A stretch of 64,000 nt of DNA from Prevotella sp. E13-17 (GCF_022024035.1 NZ_CP091787.1:1984001-2048000), one strand, 5' to 3'. Shown: positions 27,299 to 34,778, numbered from the stretch's first letter. Notes: generated by a model from the sequence alone, not told the origin. Numbers and translations are program-made.

Positions 27299-27799
27299 AT
27301 GGATAACAGTAAAGAGCTATTCCCACTGGTTGACGAGGTCGGAACAGTCATAGGTAAAGCCACCCGAGGCGAGTGCCATAACGGTTCTAAATTACTGCAC
27401 CCTGTGGTACATCTTCATGTGTTCAATTCTAAAGGCGAACTGTATCTGCAGAAAAGACCCGCATGGAAAGACATACAACCCGACAAATGGGATACCGCCG
27501 TCGGTGGACACATTGACTTTGGTGAAACACCTGAACAGGCGCTCAAGCGTGAAGTCAGCGAAGAACTGGGCATTGACGACTTCATCCCACAACGGATAGG
27601 CCAATATGTGTTCGAGAGTAGCAGAGAACGTGAATTGGTTTACGTCAATTGTACGATCTACGATGGAGCTATCACCCCATCAATATCAGAGCTCGACGGT
27701 GGGCGCTTTTGGCGCATAGAAGAAATCAAGAATGCCATAGGTAAAGGCGTCTTTACCCCCAATTTCGAGAGCGAATTTGCCCGTTTTCTACAAAAATAG
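27299..27799 (+). CDS. NUDIX hydrolase
   Basis: About 166 residues from the ATG at 27299. The NUDIX box is complete (GGHIDFGETPEQALKREVSE then ELG, near 67-89). The N-terminal part (DEVGTVIGKATRGECHNG, KLLHPVVHLHVFN) resembles isopentenyl-diphosphate isomerase-like and YfcD-like NUDIX proteins. It cleaves a nucleoside-diphosphate-linked substrate or isomerises; the substrate is not clear. Last gene of the DUF1015-IMPACT-NUDIX group. Confidence 0.9.
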   Translation: MDNSKELFPLVDEVGTVIGKATRGECHNGSKLLHPVVHLHVFNSKGELYLQKRPAWKDIQPDKWDTAVGGHIDFGETPEQALKREVSEELGIDDFIPQRIGQYVFESSRERELVYVNCTIYDGAITPSISELDGGRFWRIEEIKNAIGKGVFTPNFESEFARFLQK

Positions 27800-27853
27800 C
27801 AATTTTTTGAAAAAAGTTGGGCAAAACATTTGGTAATGCCAAAAAAAAACGCT

Positions 27854-27861
27854 TACCTTTG
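27854..27861 (+). promoter_or_regulatory. -7 element of the tRNA-Arg genes
   Basis: TACCTTTG, 20 bp before the first tRNA-Arg. Confidence 0.7.
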
Positions 27862-27881
27862 CACCCGCAAATAAGGAACAG

Positions 27882-27954
27882 GGTTCCGTAGCTCAACTGA
27901 ATAGAGCATCTGACTACGGATCAGAAGGTTGTGGGTTTGAATCCCGCCGGAATC
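27882..27954 (+). tRNA. tRNA-Arg (ACG), first copy
   Basis: A full cloverleaf can be drawn: acceptor GGTTCCG/CGGAATC, D arm GCTC/GAGC, anticodon stem TCTGA/TCAGA with loop CTACGGA (anticodon ACG), T arm GTGGG/CCCGC. The ACG anticodon would be read as ICG after TadA editing. CCA is not encoded. Confidence 0.95.
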
Positions 27955-27989
27955 ACTTCTTTAGTTTTGCATTTGTTCAATGGAACGTT

Positions 27990-28062
27990 GGTTCCGTAGC
28001 TCAACTGAATAGAGCATCTGACTACGGATCAGAAGGTTGTGGGTTTGAATCCCGCCGGAATC
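27990..28062 (+). tRNA. tRNA-Arg (ACG), second copy
   Basis: Identical in sequence to the first copy, 35 bp downstream. Its 3' half plus about 100 bp of downstream sequence is duplicated at 29181-29301. Confidence 0.95.
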
Positions 28063-28164
28063 ACAAAAAGCAAGGAATAGCGAGCGAAGTTTTACTTTAG
28101 CTCGTTATTTTTTTCTTTTTGTAACCATTAGCCCGTGGCAGGGCTAAGGGTTCGACAAAGTCAA
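28045..28164 (+). repeat. Direct repeat, copy 1 (tRNA 3' end plus flank)
   Basis: 120 bp from inside the T loop of the second tRNA-Arg through its terminator and a TTAGCCC/GGGCTAA hairpin. It recurs at 29181-29301 with two substitutions and one inserted G. The arrangement resembles the attL/attR pair of an element that uses the tRNA 3' end. Confidence 0.9.
28076..28114 (+). terminator. tRNA-Arg transcript terminator
   Basis: AATAGCGAGC at 28076-28085 pairs with GCTCGTTATT at 28100-28109 (one G-U pair), followed by a T-run. Duplicated within 29181-29301. Confidence 0.85.
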
Positions 28165-28269
28165 CTCCGCTTAAATCACAGAGTTCATAAATAAAGACTA
28201 CCCTTTTTTAGAGTAGCCTATAATTATAAGTGAGAGAGACATATTACAGCCTCAATATATACAATCCAG

Positions 28270-28767
28270 TTATTCTGGCTTATCTGTCAACGCAGTAGCA
28301 GTTTCGTTAAAGTCCTTGGTGATTGCCTGTAAGTTGGGATTGTGATTATCAACGATAATGGCAATATATACCATTTCTCCTTCTACCTCTGCTTTTGCAG
28401 TGCAAATAGTAAATTGCTCAGGGCTTGCATGACGCTCAAACCAACGCAGAAAGAGCCTGTTGCGCCCGCTTTCTTTACCATCACTAGTATCGCATACGTA
28501 CAATAAAATATGTTGGTTTGAACGGAAAAACTCATCAATGATAGCAAGAACAGTGGCTTCAATCTTTGGATCGTGTGGAGCACGAGCATGCTCTACATTC
28601 TGAAGGATGAATTGGTAGGTCTTGCAACCACCAAGTACGATATCCTCCTCATCGAAACTTACTCGGTAATGGATACCGTTATCTGTTAGGAAAATAAAAC
28701 CAGCCTCAGACAGTGTGATGTCGTAAGGTGCGTGTTGGAGAATGTGTTGTAAGGAGAAGTCAATCAT
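28270..28767 (-). CDS. DUF6169-like protein in the tRNA islet
   Basis: A 165-residue protein that resembles the Bacteroidetes DUF6169 family: FIFLTDNGIHYRVSFDEED near 28, a central IDEFFRSNQHILLYVCDTSD, then a basic GKESGRNRLFLRWFERH segment near 112-126. The function of the family is unknown. It overlaps a 42-residue gene upstream by 4 bp, so the two form a module. The module lies between duplicated tRNA 3' ends, which suggests it was acquired. Confidence 0.7.
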   Translation of the reverse strand: MIDFSLQHILQHAPYDITLSEAGFIFLTDNGIHYRVSFDEEDIVLGGCKTYQFILQNVEHARAPHDPKIEATVLAIIDEFFRSNQHILLYVCDTSDGKESGRNRLFLRWFERHASPEQFTICTAKAEVEGEMVYIAIIVDNHNPNLQAITKDFNETATALTDKPE

Positions 28768-28892
28768 AATGCTACGACTTTTCCTTCAACGCCTTTCTCC
28801 TGTAGCCATTTTTCAAATTTCTTTTTGGCCTCTTTCTTATGCTCTAATGCCTTCTTTAAGGCACTTATTGCGTTCTCTTTTGTAATTTCCAT
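28764..28892 (-). CDS. 42-residue basic helical protein paired with DUF6169
   Basis: Reads MEITKENAISALKKALEHKK and on to KVVAL; almost entirely one lysine- and glutamate-rich helix. The stop overlaps the DUF6169 start (ATGA), and a -7 box (28919-28926) lies 26 bp upstream, so it looks like a real first gene of a two-gene operon. Function unknown; the geometry recalls toxin-antitoxin or other two-part modules, which is only a guess. Confidence 0.65.
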   Translation of the reverse strand: MEITKENAISALKKALEHKKEAKKKFEKWLQEKGVEGKVVAL

Positions 28893-28918
28893 AACTACGT
28901 ATTATATTATTTCGTTTG

Positions 28919-28926
28919 CAAAGATA
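28919..28926 (-). promoter_or_regulatory. -7 element of the DUF6169 module
   Basis: TATCTTTG on the minus strand upstream of the 42-residue ORF. Confidence 0.65.
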
Positions 28927-29180
28927 CGACTTTTTCTTGAATATGGTTCAATAATTTAGAAAAAGATAGTTTTAACCAACAATTTGAACGTTCATAATTT
29001 GGGGGTAACAAAAATAATGGCTATCTATGCATTGTCTTACAGCTAACTAAGTTAGTTAAGTGGACAAAGGGGTAAAGCGTCACCCCTAAACGAACTGCAA
29101 ATCGGAGAAAAGAAGTGGTTTGCTACCACGGTCGAAAAGGTAGCAATTTATCTTCTAACGAACTGATATACAGACGGGGG
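28927..29180. other. Gene-free part of the tRNA islet
   Basis: Contains a palindromic TAACTAAGTTAGTTA near 29043-29057 and otherwise no gene, promoter or tRNA that I can support. Confidence 0.5.
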
Positions 29181-29301
29181 TTGAATCCCGCCGGAATCAC
29201 AAAAAGCATGGAATAGCGAGCAAAGTTTTACTTTAGCTCGTTATTTTTTTGCTTTTTGTAACCATTAGCCCGTGGCAGGGCTAAGGGTTCGACAAAGTCA
29301 A
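29181..29301 (+). repeat. Direct repeat, copy 2 (tRNA-Arg 3' end remnant)
   Basis: Second copy of 28045-28164. It contains only the 3' part of the tRNA (from the T loop), so it is not a functional tRNA. A third, shorter piece (CGCCGGAATCACA at 29304-29316) follows immediately, then an AGAGAGGTTTAAACCTCTCT hairpin with a T-run (29318-29340). Confidence 0.9.
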
Positions 29302-29318
29302 TTCGCCGGAATCACAAA

Positions 29319-29344
29319 GAGAGGTTTAAACCTCTCTTTTTTTA
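29319..29344 (+). terminator. Terminator after the tRNA fragments
   Basis: Palindrome AGAGAGGTTTAAACCTCTCT followed by TTTTTTTATT. Confidence 0.8.
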
Positions 29345-29362
29345 TTATAAAAAAATATCATA

Positions 29363-29397
29363 AAAAGTTGTAGGATACGACAACTTTTGTATCTTTG
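29363..29397 (+). promoter_or_regulatory. Promoter with overlapping palindromic operator of the higBA-like pair
   Basis: A perfect 9-bp inverted repeat (AAAAGTTGT at 29363-29371, ACAACTTTT at 29380-29388) ends one base before the -7 box TATCTTTG (29390-29397). The start codon follows after only 5 bp, so the message is leaderless or nearly so. The palindrome is a natural site for autorepression by the XRE antitoxin. Confidence 0.75.
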
Positions 29398-29402
29398 CAC
29401 CC

Positions 29403-29591
29403 ATGAAGCGTAAGATACTTACATATGGCGGTAACATCTACCGTGTATTCTTTATCTTTGATGACGGACAGATAGTAGTACTGTTCAATGGCTTTCAAAA
29501 GAAAACCCAGAAAACGCCAGCAAATGAAATAGAAAAAGCAATAAAAATTAAGGAGGCATATTATGCAGACAAACAATCACAAAATCGTTGA
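29403..29591 (+). CDS. HigB/RelE-family toxin, N-terminally shortened
   Basis: Only 62 residues. The sequence from residue 9 on (GGNIYRVFFIFDDGQIVVLF, then NGFQKKTQKTP and EIEKAIKIKEAYY) matches the C-terminal half of phage-derived Gp49/HigB-type RelE toxins, which are about 110 residues. The first half, with the initial helices, is missing, yet the promoter, operator and antitoxin gene are intact. Either an internal deletion has joined the start codon to the second half, or this is a naturally short variant. It overlaps the antitoxin gene by 29 bp. Confidence 0.75.
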   Translation: MKRKILTYGGNIYRVFFIFDDGQIVVLFNGFQKKTQKTPANEIEKAIKIKEAYYADKQSQNR

Positions 29592-29868
29592 CTACGATCT
29601 CGTGCTTGACGAGAAGTTTGGCAAGGAGGGAACCCCCGAGCGTATACAAGCAGAAGAAGCTGCTTATTCTTTCTATTCTGGTCAGATACTCCAGGATGCA
29701 AGAAAGGAGGCAAAAGTGACTCAGGAGGAGTTGGCACGTCGTACTAACACCACAAAGTCATATATCTCTAAGATTGAGAATGGTGTCATCGTTCCCAGTG
29801 TTGGAGTGTTCTATCGTATCATCAATGCACTTGGATTGAGAGTGGAAGTGGTAAAACCACTTTATTAA
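29563..29868 (+). CDS. HigA-like XRE antitoxin
   Basis: A 101-residue protein with a C-terminal XRE helix-turn-helix (ARKEAKVTQEELARRTNTTK, then SYISKIENGVIVPSV near 66-81). The N-terminal about 45 residues should bind the toxin. An unusually good Shine-Dalgarno (AAGGAGG, 29550-29556) lies six bases before the ATG, inside the toxin gene. Together with the preceding ORF it forms a toxin-antitoxin pair in toxin-first order, as in higBA. Confidence 0.88.
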   Translation: MQTNNHKIVDYDLVLDEKFGKEGTPERIQAEEAAYSFYSGQILQDARKEAKVTQEELARRTNTTKSYISKIENGVIVPSVGVFYRIINALGLRVEVVKPLY

Positions 29869-29918
29869 GAGTTGACTATTCCAGACCATAACCTATGATG
29901 AGACGCGATGATTAATAG

Positions 29919-30095
29919 TCATGTGGTTTCGGGCAGAGTGGCCAGCACCTTCAGGCCGTTCCACTTCATGAGGCAGAGGGTCTTGACCTCCGCAGCTGAC
30001 AAGTCGCGTGCGAATAGGTGATATACCATGAGCAGCTGCTCGTCTGTCAATTCGGCCCAACTTGTAGGCAATGAGATATTAAAAACTGCTTCCAT
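29919..30095 (-). pseudogene. 58-codon fragment with intact promoter
   Basis: Reads MEAVFNISLPTSWAELTDEQ then LLMVYHLFARDLSAAEVKTL and ends at PETT. The pattern PTSWxELTxEQL is one I have seen at the start of longer Bacteroidales proteins of unknown function, so this is probably an N-terminal fragment, though a short gene cannot be excluded. A TACCTTTG box (30100-30107 on the minus strand) lies 4 bp before the ATG. Confidence 0.45.
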
Positions 30096-30139
30096 ACCGC
30101 AAAGGTACAGAAGCAGTTGATAATGAGAAAAGACAATGC

Positions 30140-30484
30140 TTATTTAGAAAGCTTGGCTTTTATTTGTTTTAAAGTAATTGATATGTTTGCAAATACTTTA
30201 AGTGCAGCCCATGATATTAACGTTGAAATAACTACACCGCAAGTCATTCCAAATCCAGTAGGATTAAAAACGGTCCTTCCGTGGTCTCCGTATTTTGGAA
30301 CAAAGCAAACGGTAAAGAGCATTACTACTGCAGCTATTATTCCAATTACCAGTGTGATTGTAGCTATCGTAATAAGCGTGTTTTCTGCGCTATTGTTATC
30401 AATTTCTTGAGCAGTTTGCTCCTGGGATTTCGATTCTTCTTTAATGTCGAAGCCCATATCATTCATTATATTATTATTTTCCAT
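30140..30484 (-). CDS. Small membrane protein, two transmembrane segments
   Basis: About 114 residues from the ATG at 30484. A hydrophilic N-terminus (MENNNIMNDMGFDIKEESKS) precedes two hydrophobic segments (ITIATITLVIGIIAAVVMLF near 45-68 and a second near 85-105). No domain recognised. A+T-rich coding sequence; it lies 1 bp after the next small membrane protein gene, so the two are likely co-transcribed. Confidence 0.65.
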   Translation of the reverse strand: MENNNIMNDMGFDIKEESKSQEQTAQEIDNNSAENTLITIATITLVIGIIAAVVMLFTVCFVPKYGDHGRTVFNPTGFGMTCGVVISTLISWAALKVFANISITLKQIKAKLSK

Positions 30485-30485
30485 G

Positions 30486-30677
30486 TTATTTCTGTCTTTT
30501 ATAAAGTTCAATAAAGAAATATGATATACCGCACCATCCTGCTAAGCCAATGATGTTTTGGATGATGTATTCTGCTGGAATAGAGTAGTCTTCCGTTAGA
30601 TTCCGAATGAGATAAAAAACTTGTAGTAAGGTTATAATTATAACCCCTACTAGACCGATTAATGTGGCTTTTTTCAT
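30486..30677 (-). CDS. Small membrane protein (63 residues)
   Basis: Two hydrophobic segments (ATLIGLVGVIIITLLQVFYL at 4-23 and IIGLAGWCGISYFFIELY near 42-59) joined by a polar loop. No family recognised. First gene of a pair with the 114-residue membrane protein. Confidence 0.6.
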   Translation of the reverse strand: MKKATLIGLVGVIIITLLQVFYLIRNLTEDYSIPAEYIIQNIIGLAGWCGISYFFIELYKRQK

Positions 30678-30750
30678 AATTATGTTGTTTTTAGATTAGT
30701 GAATTAAATACTCATTTGTTGTAAAACTCTTCAGAATACAAATTCGAATT

Positions 30751-31281
30751 CTATTTATGCCATTCATTTTCTAGTCCAAATCCTGTATTGCCGTTTTTAT
30801 AGCTAATTTTGAGGTCTTTAGCTGTTAAAGACTGAATGGAATAGACAAGCTTCTCATCCTCTGTTGCTTTTATAGTAGCAGTAGGGAAAATACTTTCTTT
30901 TTTATATGGGTCATTGCCAAATGTTTCATGCTTTATGGAATTGTGGTCAAATACAATCGTAATATCATTATCTTTGATTTGATATGTACCTTGTTTTTCC
31001 ATAACATTTCCGAAGGTCTCATATTGGTGTGGCCCAGAAACATACTGGCTAGTGGATTTGTGACGGTACAGTACTTTACCATCACCATCAAATTTTATTG
31101 ATTTTTCGTGTGTAATGGTTTCATTTGGCTTTTCCCATACCTCATGCTGAGCTGTAATCGTGTTTTTGTATTTCCACTCGCCGACAAGCATTTGAGACTT
31201 ATCTTGCTGTTTGCAAGCAACAAAAACAAAGGAGACACTCAGAAATGTGAGCAAAAAGCTCATAAACTTGAACTGTTTCAT
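30751..31281 (-). CDS. Lipoprotein with lipocalin-like domain
   Basis: A 176-residue protein with a lipoprotein signal (LTFLSVSFVFVACKQ, cysteine near 23). The mature part begins LVGEWKYKNTI and shows the pattern of Bacteroidetes lipocalin-like domains (GxW start, KSIKFDGDGKVLYR, GTYQIKDNDITIVF). Such proteins are usually small surface or periplasmic lipoproteins of unknown role. It lies 12 bp after another lipoprotein gene on the same strand. Confidence 0.7.
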   Translation of the reverse strand: MKQFKFMSFLLTFLSVSFVFVACKQQDKSQMLVGEWKYKNTITAQHEVWEKPNETITHEKSIKFDGDGKVLYRHKSTSQYVSGPHQYETFGNVMEKQGTYQIKDNDITIVFDHNSIKHETFGNDPYKKESIFPTATIKATEDEKLVYSIQSLTAKDLKISYKNGNTGFGLENEWHK

Positions 31282-31293
31282 ATCTTCTTCTGC

Positions 31294-31716
31294 TTAAAAG
31301 TCAGTATTACACCATTCATAAGTATTACTTAGCCATATACCTACTTGCTTGCTTCGGTCTAATTGTAGGTATAATTTATTGGGTACACCTTCTTGGGTAA
31401 TCTTCTGAATCGTACCTTTATACTGCGTAGGAGTTCCGTAGATGACAAAGGTGACATCAATGCTTGAACCCGATAGAATATAAGTCATTGTGTCCTGGTT
31501 GCATAGCATAGAACCAACGACTTGTTGTGTGATTAACAGTCCGTTTCTGAACTTAATATATAGATCATCGTATTTAAAAGATGGGACAGATTCCAGTTCG
31601 GCTTTTGTAATGTCGGTATAAACTGGACTTTTATCTTTCTCATCTTCGTCGCCACATCCACAATACATAAATGGCATAAGCATAATTGGTAATGCCAATT
31701 TCAGGAACCTCTTCAT
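31294..31716 (-). CDS. Lipoprotein of unknown function
   Basis: About 140 residues from the ATG at 31716 (MKRFLKLALPIMLMPFMYCG). The lipobox cysteine is in MYCGCG. The remainder is beta-rich with no recognised domain. It lies between the outer-membrane barrel gene and the lipocalin-like lipoprotein gene, with short gaps (22 and 12 bp), so these three form an operon. Confidence 0.65.
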   Translation of the reverse strand: MKRFLKLALPIMLMPFMYCGCGDEDEKDKSPVYTDITKAELESVPSFKYDDLYIKFRNGLLITQQVVGSMLCNQDTMTYILSGSSIDVTFVIYGTPTQYKGTIQKITQEGVPNKLYLQLDRSKQVGIWLSNTYEWCNTDF

Positions 31717-31738
31717 AATATGAACCATTTTTGAGCGT

Positions 31739-32326
31739 TTAAAAATTTATTCCAACTTTAAATACGAACCCATCAACATTTTGCCCTGTTCTATCAGTAT
31801 AGTAGAACTCAGACTTATAGTTGTTGTACTTTGTTCCTGTAGTCATGTTGATTTGCTGAACTGTCAGTTTCCTTATTTCATATCCTACAGATAAAGATAA
31901 TCCTAAATCTTCACTAATACCATATCTTGCGCCTAACGCAAGATTTGCGTATATGTTACCGTCGTTGTTTACATACGATCCTATCCGAACGTCTGCAAAG
32001 GGACTAAATTTTGTTTTAGTAAAGTTTGCTCTTGCATTAAAAAAGAGAGGAATATCAACTTTGGAGTCTCTTTTGTTATATGGATGTCCTCCTACTTCTC
32101 CCCATTTACATTCTCCAGTAAAATCAAATCCAAGACCAGCACCCAGATAGATATAAGGATTGAACTGGTAACCATGTGACGTGGTAATCTCAACTGTAGA
32201 TGGGTCGATTTGGCTAATATAATAGCAATAGCCAATATCAACCATTCCGTGATAACCTTTCTTCAGGCTTTGAGCCTGAGTAAACAGCGGTAATATCATT
32301 ACCAAGGATAGTAGTAACTTTTTCAT
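31739..32326 (-). CDS. Outer-membrane beta-barrel protein
   Basis: A 195-residue protein with a signal peptide (cleavage near TQAQS) and alternating amphipathic strands with aromatic girdles (NPYIYLGAGLGFDF, IPLFFNARANF, ANLALGARYGISEDLGLSLS). It ends in VDGFVFKVGINF, a C-terminal aromatic as needed for Bam insertion. Eight to ten strands are likely. It heads the operon with two lipoproteins. Confidence 0.75.
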   Translation of the reverse strand: MKKLLLSLVMILPLFTQAQSLKKGYHGMVDIGYCYYISQIDPSTVEITTSHGYQFNPYIYLGAGLGFDFTGECKWGEVGGHPYNKRDSKVDIPLFFNARANFTKTKFSPFADVRIGSYVNNDGNIYANLALGARYGISEDLGLSLSVGYEIRKLTVQQINMTTGTKYNNYKSEFYYTDRTGQNVDGFVFKVGINF

Positions 32327-32410
32327 ATTTGGGTTTTTAAGATCAATATTATTTGCAAAGAAAAAATATATATAAGCAATTACCAGAGTGTAAATAGTAA
32401 CACAGAATAT

Positions 32411-32632
32411 CTATTCTGATTCTTCTAATTCTATTTCACTTCCGATTCCATAGTCATAGCCGTAACCTCGACTGTAGCCGCGGTCGGCACGTTCTTGCAT
32501 GATGCGATCAACTCGCTCACGATGACGCTCTTCTCTTTCGCGACATTCTTCTTCGAGGCGCTCTTCCTCCTCTTGTTCGCGCTGTGCGTCTTCAATGGCA
32601 GCTAGGCCAAGTAGCTCAATATAATCAATCAT
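32411..32632 (-). CDS. Highly charged coiled-coil protein (73 residues)
   Basis: Residues about 14-50 are an almost uninterrupted Glu/Arg helix (QREQEEEERLEEECREREER). A tyrosine/glycine stretch (GYSRGYGYDYGIG) and an acidic end follow. No family recognised. The start overlaps the lipoprotein gene upstream by 4 bp, which supports it as a real gene. Confidence 0.6.
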   Translation of the reverse strand: MIDYIELLGLAAIEDAQREQEEEERLEEECREREERHRERVDRIMQERADRGYSRGYGYDYGIGSEIELEESE

Positions 32633-33096
32633 TCTCTATGATATTCTATAGATAAGATAGGTGAATCACAAGTACCAATTACCAGTTTCCCTCCATCCAG
32701 GACCCATGTATAATATACGAAACCATATTTGGGCTCCATTTTGCACTCTCCATACTTTTCTGTGTATTCATTTATTAATGCAGATGCGGATGGTATATCC
32801 TTGTGAAAGATTACTCTTGCGCTTTTTATTTCTTTTGATTCCTCTTCATAATCAAGTCGTATGGTGGCTTTCTTGTTTAAGTAATTACCATAATATATAA
32901 GTTGACAATATATTTTGTCTTCATCATAGAATTGATAACCTTTTTTCTCTAATTTGCTTCCAAATGAATAAACATCTCCTTTTATAGGAATCTCCATAAA
33001 CTCAATATCCCGACTATTATTTGAGACATGACTACAGCAGCAGAATATGATAGTAAATAAAAATAGTATTAGGATATGTATGATTCTTTTTTTCAT
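32629..33096 (-). CDS. Lipoprotein of unknown function
   Basis: About 155 residues from the ATG at 33096 (MKKRIIHILILFLFTIIFCC). The signal ends in a run of cysteines (CCCS), one of which is the lipobox cysteine. The mature part has IPIKGDVYSFGSKLEKKGYQ, which resembles small lipoproteins found singly in Bacteroides. Function unknown. It is translationally coupled to the charged 73-residue protein. Confidence 0.65.
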   Translation of the reverse strand: MKKRIIHILILFLFTIIFCCCSHVSNNSRDIEFMEIPIKGDVYSFGSKLEKKGYQFYDEDKIYCQLIYYGNYLNKKATIRLDYEEESKEIKSARVIFHKDIPSASALINEYTEKYGECKMEPKYGFVYYTWVLDGGKLVIGTCDSPILSIEYHRE

Positions 33097-33139
33097 ATTT
33101 GAATGAGTTATTGATTTTGGATGCAAATATAAAAAAAAA

Positions 33140-33164
33140 ATCCGCTTAAAACCAATAAGCGGAT
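33140..33164. terminator. Bidirectional terminator
   Basis: ATCCGCTT / AAGCGGAT with a 9-nt loop, preceded by ten A and followed by a T-run. Confidence 0.8.
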
Positions 33165-33562
33165 GATTTTTTTGTTTTGGAATGTTTTTGGAGTGTAAAG
33201 ATCTGCGACGGAGGAGGAATGCCAGGCGAGGAATACGTCAGGATGTTCGCGGATGATGGTGACCAAGTCGTAGTAGCATTGATGGTTTACTTGGATGTCA
33301 GAGAGTAGCTGGAGTTCGTAGGACTGCAGGGAGTGGATGATTTCCAAAAAATAATTCAAAAGTTAGTGCTGCAAAGATACAAAAAGTTTGTAATACATTA
33401 CTTATTGCTGATCTATTTTTTGTTTCTTTAGGATCAGACGGTACCTGTGCCTCCTACTCTGTGATGTAGCGCTAACAAATTTACTCTTATGAGTCACCTT
33501 AATTATTACGTAAAACTCTGCTCTACGTGATAATCCTTTCGATTTTTATAGCGGTATCCTAG
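33165..33562. other. Intergenic stretch with a doubtful minus-strand ORF
   Basis: An 83-codon minus-strand frame (33108-33359, LQSYELQLLSDIQVNHQCYY and on) covers half of it, but it runs through the terminator at 33140-33164, so at best it is a truncated remnant. The rest (33360-33562) holds nothing recognisable. Confidence 0.35.
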
Positions 33563-33871
33563 TCAGTCATAATATTCTATTTTCAGCAGCTCACTCACAT
33601 TGAGATCGTCATGAAAGCCATCGTCGTATTTGTAGAAGATACGAAGGCCGCGATACGTCGATGGCACCTTCAGCGTGTCCAACAGGTGCCACTTGGGACG
33701 TCCGAAGTCGTACGACTCTCTATCTAGGATAATGCGGTTTGATACAAAGTCGAAAGCGTAGTAGCCACCACCAATGCACTGGTCGCCAGACTTCAGTAGG
33801 TGTCTGTGCTGGTCAACCATTCCCAGACGGAAAACACCGTCCATTGTGATAATAAACTTTGGGAGATTCAT
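33563..33871 (-). CDS. Conserved hypothetical protein (102 residues)
   Basis: Starts MNLPKFIITMDGVFRLGMVD and contains GDQCIGGGYYAFDFVSNRII and LDRESYDFGRPKWHLLDTLK. I have seen close relatives in Prevotella and Bacteroides, without known function. No signal peptide or membrane segment. It follows the acetyltransferase gene by 8 bp and is probably the last gene of that operon. Confidence 0.7.
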   Translation of the reverse strand: MNLPKFIITMDGVFRLGMVDQHRHLLKSGDQCIGGGYYAFDFVSNRIILDRESYDFGRPKWHLLDTLKVPSTYRGLRIFYKYDDGFHDDLNVSELLKIEYYD

Positions 33872-33879
33872 TCAATTCG

Positions 33880-34416
33880 TTATTTTATATTCTTCTTGAA
33901 TATGGCGGGGTTGCCAGCTACGAGTGTTCTGGGAGCCACGTCATTGGTCACCACAGAACCTGCTGCTATAACAGCACCGTCGCCGATGGTGACACCCGAT
34001 AAAATAGTGGAATGTCCGCCAATCCAAACATCGTTACCTATTGTAATAGGGCTACCGTAAACATCAAGCACACGCCCCTCAGGCTCCAGACGGTGTCCCG
34101 CGGTATAGATACCAACATCTGGGCCTATCAGACAGTTGTCTCCAATACGTATTTCCGCCAGGTCAAGCATCGTACAATTATAATCGGCATGGAAGTTATC
34201 ACCCACATGAATATTCTGTCCGAAATCGCAATGGAAATTATCGCCCACAAAGGGTGCGCTTCCTACAGATCCAAATAGCTCACGAATGAGTGTTTCTTTC
34301 TCCTTGAAGTCTATCAGTGTTAGACTATTCATCTGTTTGATTGAAACCGAAGTCTTGGCCATTATCATCTGTACCTCAGGACTAATTTCTGTGCGGCTAT
34401 ACCAGTTCTTTTCCAT
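33880..34416 (-). CDS. Maltose/galactoside O-acetyltransferase-like protein (copy A)
   Basis: A 178-residue left-handed beta-helix protein with hexapeptide repeats. The Maa-type N-terminal helices (about 1-50) precede [20 protein letters not shown], the catalytic histidine region [11 protein letters not shown] near 103-113, and [20 protein letters not shown] to the end. It acetylates sugars or similar acceptors from acetyl-CoA. It lies 2 bp after a 113-residue protein gene. A paralogue (copy B) lies at 35471-36025. Confidence 0.88.
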   Translation of the reverse strand: MEKNWYSRTEISPEVQMIMAKTSVSIKQMNSLTLIDFKEKETLIRELFGSVGSAPFVGDNFHCDFGQNIHVGDNFHADYNCTMLDLAEIRIGDNCLIGPDVGIYTAGHRLEPEGRVLDVYGSPITIGNDVWIGGHSTILSGVTIGDGAVIAAGSVVTNDVAPRTLVAGNPAIFKKNIK

Positions 34417-34418
34417 AT

Positions 34419-34760
34419 CTATCTAATGATTTTTGCTTTCTGAAGGTTGTCGAAGTTGTCCCAGAAGTTCTCTTGTTCGGAAGCGGTGAAACCATCGTTC
34501 TCCATTTCTTTCAAGATGGCATCCAGCAACTGTGTTTTGGAGATGTTGAGATTTTGGTCCACATCGATGGGATATGTGAGGATGTCACCCAACGAGCCCA
34601 CGTGACAATTAGTGACGGTAATCTTGCCACCATCAGAGAGAGCCACCTGAATATGGTGATTCATGCCATATTCGGGCTTGGTCTGGCTGAGCTGCATGAA
34701 TAGCGGGGAGTCGTTATATTGCTCAGTATTGGCGGATTGAAGTAAATCTTTTAGCGACAT
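34419..34760 (-). CDS. Conserved hypothetical protein coupled to acetyltransferase copy A
   Basis: About 113 residues from the ATG at 34760, which has a -7 box (34779-34786) just upstream. It contains [20 protein letters not shown] and ends [19 protein letters not shown]. No family recognised. The same C-terminal motif recurs as a remnant directly upstream of acetyltransferase copy B, so the two gene types belong together. Confidence 0.65.
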   Translation of the reverse strand: MSLKDLLQSANTEQYNDSPLFMQLSQTKPEYGMNHHIQVALSDGGKITVTNCHVGSLGDILTYPIDVDQNLNISKTQLLDAILKEMENDGFTASEQENFWDNFDNLQKAKIIR

Positions 34761-34778
34761 TAGCTTGTTATTTCGCTG

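Noticed and set aside
28063-29180. Prophage
   Set aside because: No integrase, capsid, portal or lysis gene; only two small genes between the tRNA fragments.
29161-29316. Third tRNA-Arg gene
   Set aside because: Only the T arm and acceptor 3' strand are present; there is no D arm, anticodon arm or 5' acceptor strand.
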